Positions 16,647-25,553 of a DNA stretch of 64,000 nt are shown here, piece after piece. The translations under genes were made by a program, and so were the position numbers. The notes beneath the pieces were generated by a model. It did not search any database. It saw only the letters and a list, made by a program, of their open reading frames with translations, and had not been told where the DNA came from. Origin of the DNA: Arcanobacterium pluranimalium. GTDB taxonomy: Bacteria; Actinomycetota; Actinomycetes; Actinomycetales; Actinomycetaceae. Position 1 is the first letter of the stretch. Every line of letters begins with the position of its first letter. The stretch covers positions 620,001 to 684,000 of the forward strand of contig NZ_JAFBCS010000001.1 in the NCBI RefSeq assembly GCF_016907845.1, written 5' to 3'.

Positions 16647-17387
16647 ATGAGTATTTCTCGGCAAGTACGTAGTTCAGCACTGTTTTTGATGGTTCTCGTC
16701 TTAGGGTTCTTTGCAGTGCTACCTATGTCGCAGGCGATCAACTTGGGTGAAGAAGTGAAAGCTTCGGAGGTGGTGCAGGTCAAAATCTGGGACAAACCTG
16801 ACGGTACAGCACATAAATGTACAGGAACGGCAATTTCTGAGCAATGGATCCTAACTGCAGGTCATTGTTTGGAAGGGGAAAAGCATACTGATCCCAATGT
16901 GCCCGCCCACGTGGTAAAAGTGCACTTTTCGAATAGCAAAGTAAATCCTGGTCCGGCGTATTCAATCGACAGTTACCAGATCTCTCCATCAGCCGACATG
17001 GCATTGTTGCGTCTCTCGAAGCCGCACAAGCTTAGTAAATATGGGGTGCTTTCAGATTCTCATCAATTCAGAGTTGGCGAATTCGTTACCTTGTATGGGT
17101 ATGGAAAAGGTCTGCACGATGCGGAGGTGAAGAGCTTGCGCCGCGCGCAACTGAAAGTTGTTGGCCAAGACTTCTCCTACATTGCTGGCGAAACTCTTAA
17201 AATGAAGGGCATAACCGGCGCATCTAACCATGGTGACTCGGGTGGCCCAGTAGTAAATGCTGCTGGGGAAATTATTGGGGTTAATGTGCTTGGCTCTCAC
17301 GCGGCTTGGTATGATCCGTATGCTCCCTCAGAGGCGGTTGACCTTTCTCATTACCGCCAATGGGTTAAGGACGTAGCTGGGGTCTAA
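16647..17387 (+). CDS. Secreted trypsin-like serine protease (S1 family)
   Basis: A 246-residue precursor with a classical Sec signal peptide: charged n-region to R8, hydrophobic core 10-25, cleavage likely after SQA at ~30. The full chymotrypsin-fold triad is present: H73 in LTAGHC, D117 in SADMALLRL and S198 in GDSGGPV. The mature enzyme is ~215 residues, about the minimum for the family, with no extra cell-wall domain, so release to the outside is expected. The only cysteine pair visible is C58-C74. The substrate is unknown; such enzymes in animal-associated actinobacteria often degrade host proteins. It stands alone between the small membrane protein and a patatin gene. Confidence 0.88.
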   Translation: MSISRQVRSSALFLMVLVLGFFAVLPMSQAINLGEEVKASEVVQVKIWDKPDGTAHKCTGTAISEQWILTAGHCLEGEKHTDPNVPAHVVKVHFSNSKVNPGPAYSIDSYQISPSADMALLRLSKPHKLSKYGVLSDSHQFRVGEFVTLYGYGKGLHDAEVKSLRRAQLKVVGQDFSYIAGETLKMKGITGASNHGDSGGPVVNAAGEIIGVNVLGSHAAWYDPYAPSEAVDLSHYRQWVKDVAGV

Positions 17388-17483
17388 TGCTTCCTGATCT
17401 GCTGTGTTGAATGATTAGAACATTAGTGTTTTGCAGTGGGGTGTTGCTGTACGAGCAGTTTTGGATTGATATACCTTGGAGAT

Positions 17484-18356
17484 GTGGAAAGTAAAAAACC
17501 TACTAGTTTGCACCTCGAAGGTGGAGGCTCTCGTTGTTTTTTCACCTTGGGAGTGCTGTCTGTTTTTGAAGATAACGGTTTAGTTTTCCCGACGGCGTAT
17601 GGAGTTTCGGCTGGAGCGGTCTGTGCTTGTCTTTATCAAGCATGGCAAATACGGCGAACCATTGAGCGGATTGAGGATATTCCGCAGGAAATTTCACGGT
17701 GTATATCCACAGGTTTAGACATTTCTGATCTCACTGTATTTTTCCCTTGGATAGCCAATGCTTTGCATATTGACATGGCGTTTGGTGGTGACAGTGACTC
17801 CAGAGCCGGTGCACCAAGTAAAATATACTCGGGCTTGACCAGTGAATATGGCGAATATGTGTGGGTAGGACTGAACCAGAACCAAACGTGGGCGGAATAT
17901 GTACCTGTGGTGGCGGCGTCGTGCTCGATGCCGGGCACGAGTGATGCGATCGAGATCAACGGCGTTCGTTACATGGATGGCGCAGTTTATGAAGGATTTG
18001 GCTTGGGTATAGCTGAAACTCATCAGTATTCGAAGCATGTAGCGATCTTTACGAGGCCTCGGGATGTATGGCTCACTGAAGGGGATATTCCGCGCGAATG
18101 GACAAATGGAGTACAAGCTCTTCCGCAGGTAGCTAAGGCATTACGTGGACGTGTTGAACGATATAACGCCACTAAACGTCGGTATCTACGATTAGAAGAA
18201 CGTGGGGAAGCAGTATTGATCTTTCCACCAGAACCATTGCAAGTTGGGGTGCTTGAATACCGTTCAGATAGGTTGCGAGAACTAGTAGAAAGGGGTATTG
18301 AGCAGGGCAAGCAAGCTCTAAAGCATATACAGAAGGATAGTTTTTCCTGTGCTTAA
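17484..18356 (+). CDS. Patatin-like phospholipase
   Basis: Cytoplasmic serine acyl hydrolase of ~290 residues in the YjjU/RssA-like bacterial patatin group. The oxyanion block EGGGSRCFFTLGVLSVFEDNG is at the N-terminus. The nucleophile elbow GVSAG has its serine near residue 42, and the dyad aspartate is in RYMDGAVYEG. It would hydrolyse acyl esters of phospholipids. The start is uncertain: GTG 17484 places the oxyanion loop at the usual ~12 residues from the start, while an upstream GTG at 17436 adds 16 residues without family character. It follows the protease by ~100 bases and precedes a YagU-like gene. Confidence 0.8.
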   Translation: MESKKPTSLHLEGGGSRCFFTLGVLSVFEDNGLVFPTAYGVSAGAVCACLYQAWQIRRTIERIEDIPQEISRCISTGLDISDLTVFFPWIANALHIDMAFGGDSDSRAGAPSKIYSGLTSEYGEYVWVGLNQNQTWAEYVPVVAASCSMPGTSDAIEINGVRYMDGAVYEGFGLGIAETHQYSKHVAIFTRPRDVWLTEGDIPREWTNGVQALPQVAKALRGRVERYNATKRRYLRLEERGEAVLIFPPEPLQVGVLEYRSDRLRELVERGIEQGKQALKHIQKDSFSCA

Positions 18357-18480
18357 CGAGTGAATTTTGATGGCGGAATGTGATTGAGCGGCGCGGTGAG
18401 CAGTTAGTCTGAGACGGTACAAAGCAACGACCTGCCAAAACCGGCTAAAAGATCACATATAGCTATATGTCGGATTTGTC

Positions 18481-19056
18481 GTGATATATCAGATGTATCG
18501 TTGTCGTGTGAAAATACAACAAACAGCAAAAGACCGCCGCGAGTACGGCGTAGCAGTAATCGTAGGAATTATCGCTGGAATTGTTTCAGCAATCATCAAG
18601 TTTGGCTGGGAAGTTCCACTTCCACCACGCACTCCCGAGCGTAATGCCACCAACCCACCGCAAGCTTTCCTTGAACAATTAGGATTCTCAGATCACACTA
18701 CTCACCTAAGCTACACGTTTAATGGAAATGCAGGCTTACCTTGGGTCTCGTTCTTGATTCATTTTGGGTTCGCGATCTTCTTTGCGGTTTTATATTGCGT
18801 TTTAGCTGAGCGTTTCCCGCAAATAAAACTCTGGCAAGGGGTCGCTTTTGGTGTGGGAATCTGGGTTGTGTTCCATGTTGTGCTGATGCCTTTGATGGGT
18901 ACCGTTCCCGCACCTTGGAATCAGCCATGGCAGGAGCATTTCTCAGAAATTCTCGGACACGCAATTTGGCTCTGGGTTATTGAAATCTTTAGGCGTGATA
19001 TGCGTAATCGTATTACTGGTCGTCCTGATCCTGAGGTCGAGTTATCTGTAGCTTGA
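18481..19056 (+). CDS. YagU-like inner membrane protein (DUF1440)
   Basis: A 191-residue membrane protein with about four hydrophobic segments (~22-42, 85-105, 115-135, 150-165). The stretch between the first two contains FGWEVPLPPRTPERNATNPP, characteristic of the YagU family. E. coli YagU has been linked to acid resistance, and nothing here shows a more precise role. The start is a GTG at 18481 without a clear ribosome site; ATG at 18493 is an alternative. A good terminator follows at 19140. Confidence 0.75.
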   Translation: MIYQMYRCRVKIQQTAKDRREYGVAVIVGIIAGIVSAIIKFGWEVPLPPRTPERNATNPPQAFLEQLGFSDHTTHLSYTFNGNAGLPWVSFLIHFGFAIFFAVLYCVLAERFPQIKLWQGVAFGVGIWVVFHVVLMPLMGTVPAPWNQPWQEHFSEILGHAIWLWVIEIFRRDMRNRITGRPDPEVELSVA

Positions 19057-19139
19057 CCGTGCTTTGATAGGTGACCGAATGTGTGCATCACTGTTGCGGG
19101 CTGGTTTTGAGTGCGCACAGTTGAGCGAGACTAGGAACT

Positions 19140-19175
19140 AAAGGGTGGAGCTTGAATGAGCTCCACCCTTTTTGT
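19140..19175 (+). terminator. Rho-independent terminator after the YagU-like gene
   Basis: A perfect 13-base stem (19140-19152 with 19159-19171) encloses a 6-base loop and runs into TTTTTGTTT. This is a textbook intrinsic terminator 84 bases past the stop. Confidence 0.85.
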
Positions 19176-19220
19176 TTGGCTATTTTATGGTTGTGTGCTG
19201 TTCTTTTGTTCTCGAAGCTT

Positions 19221-19293
19221 GCCCTAATTTAGGCGAATCTTTAGGTATCGCGCGTATACAGCGCGATGAGCAAGCCAGCGCCTAAGTTAGGGC
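19221..19293. other. Nested inverted repeats between convergent genes
   Basis: Outer arms of 15 bases (19221-19235 and 19279-19293) match at 14 positions. Each arm is itself nearly palindromic (GCCCTAA/TTAGGC). Inside lies a second perfect pair, ATCGCGC (19247-19253) with GCGCGAT (19261-19267). It lies past the stop of the leftward LD-carboxypeptidase, so it could be its terminator. Confidence 0.5.
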
Positions 19294-19308
19294 ACGCATT
19301 CCGTTGTA

Positions 19309-19366
19309 GGATAGTGTGCGATCATGCATTTTCGCGCGTTGGATAGTGTGCGATCACGCATTCGCG
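19309..19366. repeat. Tandem duplication spanning the end of the LD-carboxypeptidase gene
   Basis: GGATAGTGTGCGATCA is found at 19309 and 19341, each continuing to a GCATT...CGCG end. The right copy encodes the final residues of the carboxypeptidase and the left copy contributes its stop codon, so the C-terminus of the gene was set by this duplication. Confidence 0.65.
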
Positions 19367-20554
19367 AGCTGGGTTTATCGTGATCTCGCCACCATAAGGC
19401 AAGATGAGCTGGGGTTTTGTGTGCCCGAACGGAAGATTGATCCCCACCAAAAGATCGTTGCGATAGTGGGCGATATTTGCCAAGAGGTAGTCGGTGTATG
19501 CTTCGCGGCGCGCGTGGAGCACTTCGGGTGCGGCGGGAGCATCACGATTGGCGACGACGGGACGGGCGAAGAGCAGGGCTTTTGCCGATTCTAAATAGCC
19601 ACGCTCGCCAAGGGCGCGAATCCACCTACCCACATAATCGGGTGGCGGAATAATTTCTGACGTTTCAAGAATGAGGATCGTGCCCGCAAGATCCTCGGGT
19701 TGTGGTAAACGCCCAGCCCAGGCGAGCTGGTCAAGGGCTTCTAGGCAGCCGCCCCAGGTAATACCGCGCACCGGATTGTCGCTCGTGCCGTAAAACTCTA
19801 GCCCAAGTGCTGGTTCATAAGTGGATTGTGCAGTGAGCGCTCGCGGATCAGACCAGTCCAAGCCGAAGTCTTGACTGATGGTGGGCAGTGGTAGCTCGAT
19901 AGGCCCCTCGCCAAAAAGTGCCGCGCGCAATGTGGTGAGATGTTCAGGTGCAGGATCGCCAGCAGCACCCCAGTGCACCATCGTAGCGCCGCCGTGGTAT
20001 GAACCGACGCCGTTGCACCACAGCCAGTTCAGTAGGTTGGTATTGTCGCTGTAGCCAAACACGGGCTTCGGGTCGGTTTGGATTGCGGCGGGGTCGAGGT
20101 GGGGAATTACCTGAATTTCGTCGTCGCCACCGACGGACGTGAAAATCGCACGAATTTCCGGATCGCTCATCGCAGATTGGAGGTCTGCGGCGCGCTCCTC
20201 GGGGCTCGCATTGAGCTTGCGGGTGGTGGGGTATTCGACGATCGTAATGCCAAGGTGTTCTTCAAGACGGCGTATTGCCTGCTCGTGAATGTGTGGAAAG
20301 TAGCCTGGCGCTGCCCATGCGGGCGAAAGGAGGGCGACGGCGTCGCCCGGCTTGGCGGGGACGGGAGCGATAGGCGTGTGCGCACCAACGGGCGGCGTGG
20401 TAACTACGGGCGTAGTGCGCTCAGGCGTGATGGGTGCCGGAGTAGCTGGAGAAGCTGTGTTGTTGAACGGTATCGCGGGCGTGGAGCTGGTAGATGTTCG
20501 CGCGTCTGGGTGACCGTGAGAATTGCGGTGGTCGTGGGAAAAGTCTGGGGCCAT
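19322..20554 (-). CDS. LD-carboxypeptidase, S66 family
   Basis: Predicted serine peptidase of up to 410 residues that removes the terminal D-alanine from tetrapeptide muropeptides during wall recycling. Self-resistance MccF-type enzymes belong to the same family. The nucleophile serine lies in VFGYSDNTNLLNW (~S169), the acidic member probably in GGCLEALDQL, and the histidine in NLPFGHTKPQ near the C-terminus. The first ~65 residues are a Pro/Thr/His-rich low-complexity stretch absent from the family, so translation may begin further in, near PAKPGDAVALLSPAW. It is convergent with the YagU-like gene and divergent from the surface protein gene. Confidence 0.82.
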   Translation of the reverse strand: MAPDFSHDHRNSHGHPDARTSTSSTPAIPFNNTASPATPAPITPERTTPVVTTPPVGAHTPIAPVPAKPGDAVALLSPAWAAPGYFPHIHEQAIRRLEEHLGITIVEYPTTRKLNASPEERAADLQSAMSDPEIRAIFTSVGGDDEIQVIPHLDPAAIQTDPKPVFGYSDNTNLLNWLWCNGVGSYHGGATMVHWGAAGDPAPEHLTTLRAALFGEGPIELPLPTISQDFGLDWSDPRALTAQSTYEPALGLEFYGTSDNPVRGITWGGCLEALDQLAWAGRLPQPEDLAGTILILETSEIIPPPDYVGRWIRALGERGYLESAKALLFARPVVANRDAPAAPEVLHARREAYTDYLLANIAHYRNDLLVGINLPFGHTKPQLILPYGGEITINPARECVIAHYPTRENA

Positions 20555-20739
20555 ACCAAGAATTCTAATGGATAACGCAGCCGGGAAACGGCATCTCTAA
20601 TGAGAACGGAACTCAATAAGCAAGATGTGTCACACCCTTTGCTCTTGAGAAAGATTCTTAACAAAGTAGAATTGTCGATACCTATAGTAGTGATAGCCAT
20701 TATCGCTGAATAAGTACAGGAAATACTAGGAAGATTCAG

Positions 20740-23511
20740 ATGAGCATCTCAAACCCGCAGGCACACGAGCCACGGCTACACCGAAATGGTCTCGGAGTAA
20801 AGATCATTTTTGCGCTTGTAGCAGCATTTGGGCTCGTATTTTCCCCGCTAACCACAAAAGCGTTCGGACAAACGGTTATCGACCGAAATCATACCGACGC
20901 ATTTTATATTGATATCACGCGAGATAAGCCCACCGTGATGATCCGCAATGGTATCAATAATGACCTGCATAATATGGACAGTTCGGAAATCCAGATTGCC
21001 GATTATTCATACAAGAATACTGAGAAGTGCTCTGAAATATTTGAGCTTTTTGACGGTGGATACTATCCGCAGCTTGGTGAGGCAAGTAAGGACGGATATT
21101 ACAGCGCCTGCGGTGCACCTGGTGCTGAGCCAGGCATGAGTGCTCCTGGGCAAGACAACCTCGGCGCAAAAGTGAAAATTAAGTTCACTAAGGTCACTGG
21201 TCCAGGAAAAATTAGCTTCTATAACAATAATGAGCTTTCGGTGGCCGACGACGGTGCGGACGCCATCGTCCCTTTCATGGAAAGCGGAAATTTCTTCATC
21301 CAAGCAGGTGATGTGTTGAATGTGCCAGGTCATCAACATGGACACTGGTACTTTGAGCATGCTGGAGTGTACACGCTCACTGGCCGTGCGATCGTCGTCA
21401 AGAAAGATGGTTCGCAAGTAGCGTCGGATCCTTTTACGCTCACGCTACACGTGTTGAAAAACGATCAGGACAAGCGCCCTGATTACACGCCGAAAGTTCT
21501 TTCTGAGATTCCAGACTCCGCTGAGCTGCCCGCTAAGCCGTCCGAGCCAGGCCAAGGCGATTCTGGCAGCGAGAAGCCAGGCGTAAATCCTGGAAATGAT
21601 GATGCAAAAGAAAAACCGGGTGATCCCAGCCCAGTTCAGCCAACGCCCGCGACGCCTGGCACAGAGCAACCTGATACAAACGCCCCTGGTGCTGCTGGCG
21701 GAACTGATGCGCCAGCGGCGTCGTCTTCACCCCGTCTCGTGCTTAGCAAAGGGCATGTCGATCTCTTTCACGTGGTTGCGAAAGATGGACAGCTCATCCT
21801 GAATGCCAAAGACGATACGGGTGGAAGCCCAGTTCAGCGCAAGGCCGAGGATATTATTGTGCACGTGGGGGAGGCGGCCATTACGAAGTTTCCCGCGCAG
21901 TTCGCAAGCAAATTTGGAGTGCCGGCAGGTTACTTCCTTGGCCAAAGTGGTGATAAACAGGGAGTGCTACCATTCCCCGGTTGGGATACCAGTGCGGTGC
22001 GTCCCGATTTTGACGCGATTGATTTAGAGTTCCTCGAGGTTAAGGGGCCAGGAAAAGTATTTACTTATCAAATTGGTGGTTTCAACGGTCCCGCATCACC
22101 CCTGGCCTCGGGTCAGTTTGAGTTACAAACGGGCGACAAGATTCATCAAGCATATCCGGCACACGTGCACACCAACTGGGTTTTCACAAAGCCCGGCGTC
22201 TACACGATGAAGATGCGGGCGAAGGATGCGCGCGCGGGTGGCTCCGTCGTCTCTAATGAGGCGACTTACACGTGGTACGTGGGCAAAGACGTGCCAAAAG
22301 GGCTGATTGATGGCACGTACACGGGCGATCCGAGCGAGATGCAGCCATCGCCAGGTGACGTGCAGCCGACGCCGGGTGCAAGCGATGGACTGCCAAACGA
22401 CGACTTGCCGGGCGGATCGGGTACAGATACAGGAAACGCGCAGCCGCAGCCTGGTTCGCAACCTGCCCCCGGCCCGCAGCCTGGTTCGCAACTAAGCCCG
22501 CAACCGGCGTCGCCAACGTATCCGACGCCTGCGAGCGGCGTCGTTACTGCAACTCCGGCGGTGAACCAACCGAAATACGTCGACGCAATCTTGCCGATGG
22601 TTAAGGATGACCGCACCCAGCCTGCGAAGTGGGTGAATCCGAGTTCGCTCGCCTTTGCAATTGGGAATGCGGGGCGTGCCACGACGTCTGAGAATATTGG
22701 ACGTATTCCGGCTGGTAGCGCGGTGTGGATGATCTCGAGTAGCCAGGTGGCGGGTGTGCCGTGGCTCGGTATCAACTCTCAGCATCCGACGCTTCTTGCC
22801 AAGACGACGGGGCATTTGAAGCTGGCGCTTACCTCGTTCTCGGGCCCGGGCGCGATGGAAGTGTTTTATTCGAATAACTTCGGGGGTGCGGGCCAGCGGA
22901 TTTTCTCGGGTGTGAACGGGTCGGTAGGCGGCTCGATCGTGCTCAATCCGAACGTGCACGCCCATCCGAACTGGGTGTTTTCTAAGCCTGGTACGTACCG
23001 GGTGGGGATCACGACGACGGCGACGCTTAAGAGTGGCAAAACGGTGTCGAATCAGGGCGTTTTGACGTTTAACGTTGGTTCTGGCAGTGGGGTGACCAGC
23101 GGGCATTTTGATTTTGGTGCGAGTATTGGGCAGGCGCTCGACGGGTCTGCTGGTACTGGCGCTGGGCGCGGTTTTGGCGGGCGCGGTTTCGGTGCGGGCG
23201 GATTTGGTGCTGGCGGTGGCACGAACGTGGCCGCGAACCTTTTGAAGTCGGTGGAAACTGGGCTGGCAGACGGCGCCGATGCCTTGGGTAACGGCGACGA
23301 AGTGGCGATGAGCGAAAATGGCAGTGTGAAGTCGTTAAGTGGCGCCGACTTGGGCGATGCGACGGTGAGTGCTAATGGCGATGCTGGTGCTGGGTCTGGT
23401 GCGGGCGGATGGTCTACGACCAATACGTTGCTTGCTTCGGGTGTAGTGTTGCTGCTGGCAAATGCGGTGCTACAGGCGATGCGACTGGTTCAGATGCGCC
23501 GGGTTGTTTAG
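20740..23511 (+). CDS. Surface-anchored protein with three actinobacterial wall-anchored repeat domains (choice-of-anchor M type)
   Basis: A 923-residue exported protein with an N-terminal hydrophobic signal (~18-42). Three copies of a ~170-residue domain follow (~45-250, ~330-510, ~630-810). Each ends in a His-rich block, HxHxxWxFxxxGxYxxxxxA, seen as HQHGHWYFEHAGVYTL, HVHTNWVFTKPGVYTM and HVHAHPNWVFSKPGTYRV. Pro-rich linkers separate them. A Gly-rich stretch (~815-835) precedes a C-terminal membrane helix and RR tail (~895-923); there is no LPxTG. Related proteins usually sit beside metal ABC transporters, which is not the case here. The histidine blocks suggest metal binding, an inference. 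Confidence 0.8.
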   Translation: MSISNPQAHEPRLHRNGLGVKIIFALVAAFGLVFSPLTTKAFGQTVIDRNHTDAFYIDITRDKPTVMIRNGINNDLHNMDSSEIQIADYSYKNTEKCSEIFELFDGGYYPQLGEASKDGYYSACGAPGAEPGMSAPGQDNLGAKVKIKFTKVTGPGKISFYNNNELSVADDGADAIVPFMESGNFFIQAGDVLNVPGHQHGHWYFEHAGVYTLTGRAIVVKKDGSQVASDPFTLTLHVLKNDQDKRPDYTPKVLSEIPDSAELPAKPSEPGQGDSGSEKPGVNPGNDDAKEKPGDPSPVQPTPATPGTEQPDTNAPGAAGGTDAPAASSSPRLVLSKGHVDLFHVVAKDGQLILNAKDDTGGSPVQRKAEDIIVHVGEAAITKFPAQFASKFGVPAGYFLGQSGDKQGVLPFPGWDTSAVRPDFDAIDLEFLEVKGPGKVFTYQIGGFNGPASPLASGQFELQTGDKIHQAYPAHVHTNWVFTKPGVYTMKMRAKDARAGGSVVSNEATYTWYVGKDVPKGLIDGTYTGDPSEMQPSPGDVQPTPGASDGLPNDDLPGGSGTDTGNAQPQPGSQPAPGPQPGSQLSPQPASPTYPTPASGVVTATPAVNQPKYVDAILPMVKDDRTQPAKWVNPSSLAFAIGNAGRATTSENIGRIPAGSAVWMISSSQVAGVPWLGINSQHPTLLAKTTGHLKLALTSFSGPGAMEVFYSNNFGGAGQRIFSGVNGSVGGSIVLNPNVHAHPNWVFSKPGTYRVGITTTATLKSGKTVSNQGVLTFNVGSGSGVTSGHFDFGASIGQALDGSAGTGAGRGFGGRGFGAGGFGAGGGTNVAANLLKSVETGLADGADALGNGDEVAMSENGSVKSLSGADLGDATVSANGDAGAGSGAGGWSTTNTLLASGVVLLLANAVLQAMRLVQMRRVV

Positions 23512-23566
23512 GGGCTGGGTCGCCCTCGGGTGCCTGGTTGCGCAGCTGATTCGTAAATAAATCTGG

Positions 23567-23622
23567 ACGACGACGGACGCGTGGTTACATTGCAAGGTGT
23601 GGCACGCGTCCGTCGTCGTTTT
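23567..23622 (+). terminator. Intrinsic terminator after the surface protein gene
   Basis: A perfect 17-base GC-rich stem (23567-23583 with 23603-23619) encloses a 19-base loop and is followed by a short T-run (23619-23622), 55 bases past the stop. Confidence 0.8.
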
Positions 23623-23692
23623 GATTAGTATCAAGTGCAAAGGCAAGTTTAACTTGTGAGGATCGAACGTCGGGATGAGTGAAACTTTTTAA

Positions 23693-23758
23693 AGAGTGTA
23701 AATCTAGACGTAGAGTGTAAAAATATTTGCACTCTAGAGTGAAAGTTTTTACACTCTA
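23693..23758. promoter_or_regulatory. AGAGTGTAAA operator-like array ahead of the AlbA_2 gene
   Basis: AGAGTGTAAAT at 23693 and AGAGTGTAAAAAT at 23712 are direct repeats 19 bases apart. The palindrome CACTCTAGAGTG fills 23730-23741. The 13-base arm TAGAGTGTAAAAA (23711-23723) has its perfect inverse at 23746-23758. The array ends three bases before the ATG at 23762, leaving no room for a ribosome site, so the mRNA may be leaderless and the array may overlap the promoter. Confidence 0.65.
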
Positions 23759-23761
23759 AAT

Positions 23762-25360
23762 ATGACGTGGACTAAAGAAGCGATACTTCAACGCCTCGCT
23801 GATTTTCGCGAGATTGGCCGTGACGCAACTGATATTGAGGTGAAACGCGCATCGCATTTGCCGAAAAATCTGCCGGAAACCGTGTGTGCTTTCGCGAATA
23901 TGCCTGAAGGCGGAACGATCATTCTGGGTGTGGCAGAAGAGAACGACTTTGCGGTTATAGGTATTGATGATCCCGATAATATGTTTCACGAGGTGGTGAA
24001 TCAGACTCGAAATGCTGTGGCTCCGGCTCCGCAGCTTACGCATGAGATTTTCGATATTGATGGTAAACGTTTGCTCGTTATTGACGTAATTCCGCTGCCA
24101 TTGTCACAACGTCCGGCGCGCTACGGTGGGAAAGCGTATCTGCGACAATCGGATGGCGATTATGTGATGAATGATTCTGACTATGCGCTTATTGAAATTC
24201 AGAAAGCATCGCATACAGAACAATATAGATTTGACGTTGTGCCGGTGACGAATTCGGCAGTAGCTGACCTCGACCAGGGACTTGTCGATAGGTATCTCAA
24301 AGACGTGCGTGCGAAGAGTAAGCGCCTAGCGCAAATAGAGGATGACGACGTATTGCTCCGCACGTGCAACGTTCAAACTGAAGATGGGCAGTTAACGTTG
24401 GCGGGTCTATATGCCCTTGGTTACTATCCGCAGGCGAAAGCTCCACAATTGCGAATTACAGCCGCAGTGGAGAATCCTGACAACGCTCAAGGCGTTCGGA
24501 CTAAAAATAGGCAAGATTTTGATGGGCCGTTGCCTGACCTGTTGGAAGACGTACTCGCATGGGTAAAGGAGAACACCCCTCGCCAGAATCGCTATTTAAG
24601 CGATGGAAATATGCGAGAAGAGAGTGTGTATCCATTGCCTGCAGTGCGGGAACTTTTAGCTAACGCATTGGTACATCGAGATTTGAGCCCAAACACTGAA
24701 GGCAAATGGGTTGAGGTACGTGTGCGTGCTGATCGCTTGGTGATTGTAAATCCAGGTGGATTGCGCGGCGTGTCTACTGAACAGTTGAAGAGTGCAACTT
24801 TGACGAAAAACGCAGTCAATCCACGTTTATACGATATAGCTAAACATGTAATTTCAGACTCGGGTAACAATGTTATTGAGGGTGAAGGTGCCGGAGTTCG
24901 AGAAGTATTCAAACAGGTACGCGATGCGGGATTACCTGAACCCTCATTTCAAGATACAGGTGTGCAATTTACAGCGATTTTATACGCGTCAAAATCAGAC
25001 TTTAAGCGTGGTTCCGAATCGGGTGTTGAAGCCTTAGAACGTGAGGAAATATCGAAACTTACTTCGGAAAGCGCCACCTTGCCGTCTGGTGAGAGAGTAT
25101 CGGAAGTTGTATTACTAGAAAATTTTGGGCGTGCAATTAGAAAGAATGCATACACGTTGCTTGCAGCATTCCGAAATGCACCTGACGGCATGTCGGTTTC
25201 TGAGCTTGTTGAATCTTCGGGATTGTCCGTTGGACAAGTGCGGTATGTATTGAACAAACTGCTTGATGTGGGAATAGTGCAACGTGACGGAGGGTGGGGA
25301 GTCAAAACAACCAAGTACAGCGTGGAACCCTGGGTGCGCGAGGGGCTTTGGAATAGGTAG
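23762..25360 (+). CDS. AlbA_2/Schlafen-type putative DNA-binding protein with ATPase-like and winged-helix domains
   Basis: A 532-residue protein of the COG2865 type. Residues ~1-140 form an AlbA_2 domain (EIGRDATDIEVKRASH, GGTIILGVAE, RYGGKAYLRQSDG). Residues ~270-400 resemble the HATPase_c_4 domain (YPLPAVRELLANALVHRDL, IVNPGGLRG, GEGAGVREVFK). Residues ~455-520 are a winged helix (MSVSELVESSGLSVGQVRYVLNKLLDVGIVQRD). Such proteins are predicted regulators and are frequent in defence islands. No ribosome site is visible and the AGAGTGTAAA array abuts the start, so autoregulation is plausible. The family is firm; its job is unknown. Confidence 0.75.
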   Translation: MTWTKEAILQRLADFREIGRDATDIEVKRASHLPKNLPETVCAFANMPEGGTIILGVAEENDFAVIGIDDPDNMFHEVVNQTRNAVAPAPQLTHEIFDIDGKRLLVIDVIPLPLSQRPARYGGKAYLRQSDGDYVMNDSDYALIEIQKASHTEQYRFDVVPVTNSAVADLDQGLVDRYLKDVRAKSKRLAQIEDDDVLLRTCNVQTEDGQLTLAGLYALGYYPQAKAPQLRITAAVENPDNAQGVRTKNRQDFDGPLPDLLEDVLAWVKENTPRQNRYLSDGNMREESVYPLPAVRELLANALVHRDLSPNTEGKWVEVRVRADRLVIVNPGGLRGVSTEQLKSATLTKNAVNPRLYDIAKHVISDSGNNVIEGEGAGVREVFKQVRDAGLPEPSFQDTGVQFTAILYASKSDFKRGSESGVEALEREEISKLTSESATLPSGERVSEVVLLENFGRAIRKNAYTLLAAFRNAPDGMSVSELVESSGLSVGQVRYVLNKLLDVGIVQRDGGWGVKTTKYSVEPWVREGLWNR

Positions 25361-25372
25361 ATTCCTAAATCG

Positions 25373-25495
25373 AGAGTGAAAAAGTGACGCAGGGAGTTGC
25401 TCTCTTTGGTGCAAAACTGCACTTCGGAGCGAAGAGTGTAAATATCGACTCGAGAGTGTAATTTTTGTTTCAGAGTGTAAAAATAGTTGCACTGT
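25373..25495. promoter_or_regulatory. Second AGAGTGTAAA array after the AlbA_2 gene
   Basis: AGAGTGTA elements at 25433, 25453 and 25472 lie 19-20 bases apart, with a diverged copy AGAGTGAAAAA at 25373 and an inverted TGCACT half-site near 25488. The order and spacing mirror the array at 23693-23758. It may drive or control the small downstream gene at 25554. Confidence 0.6.
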
Positions 25496-25553
25496 AGGTG
25501 TGATTTTTCAACTGTGAAAGTCTTGTTGCGGGGATGGGAATCTTGTCGCGAAG

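Noticed and set aside
23690-23760. AGAGTGTAAA array considered as a CRISPR-like or iteron origin array
   Set aside because: Copies are too few and too short for CRISPR. No replication initiator is adjacent; the position at the promoter favours an operator.
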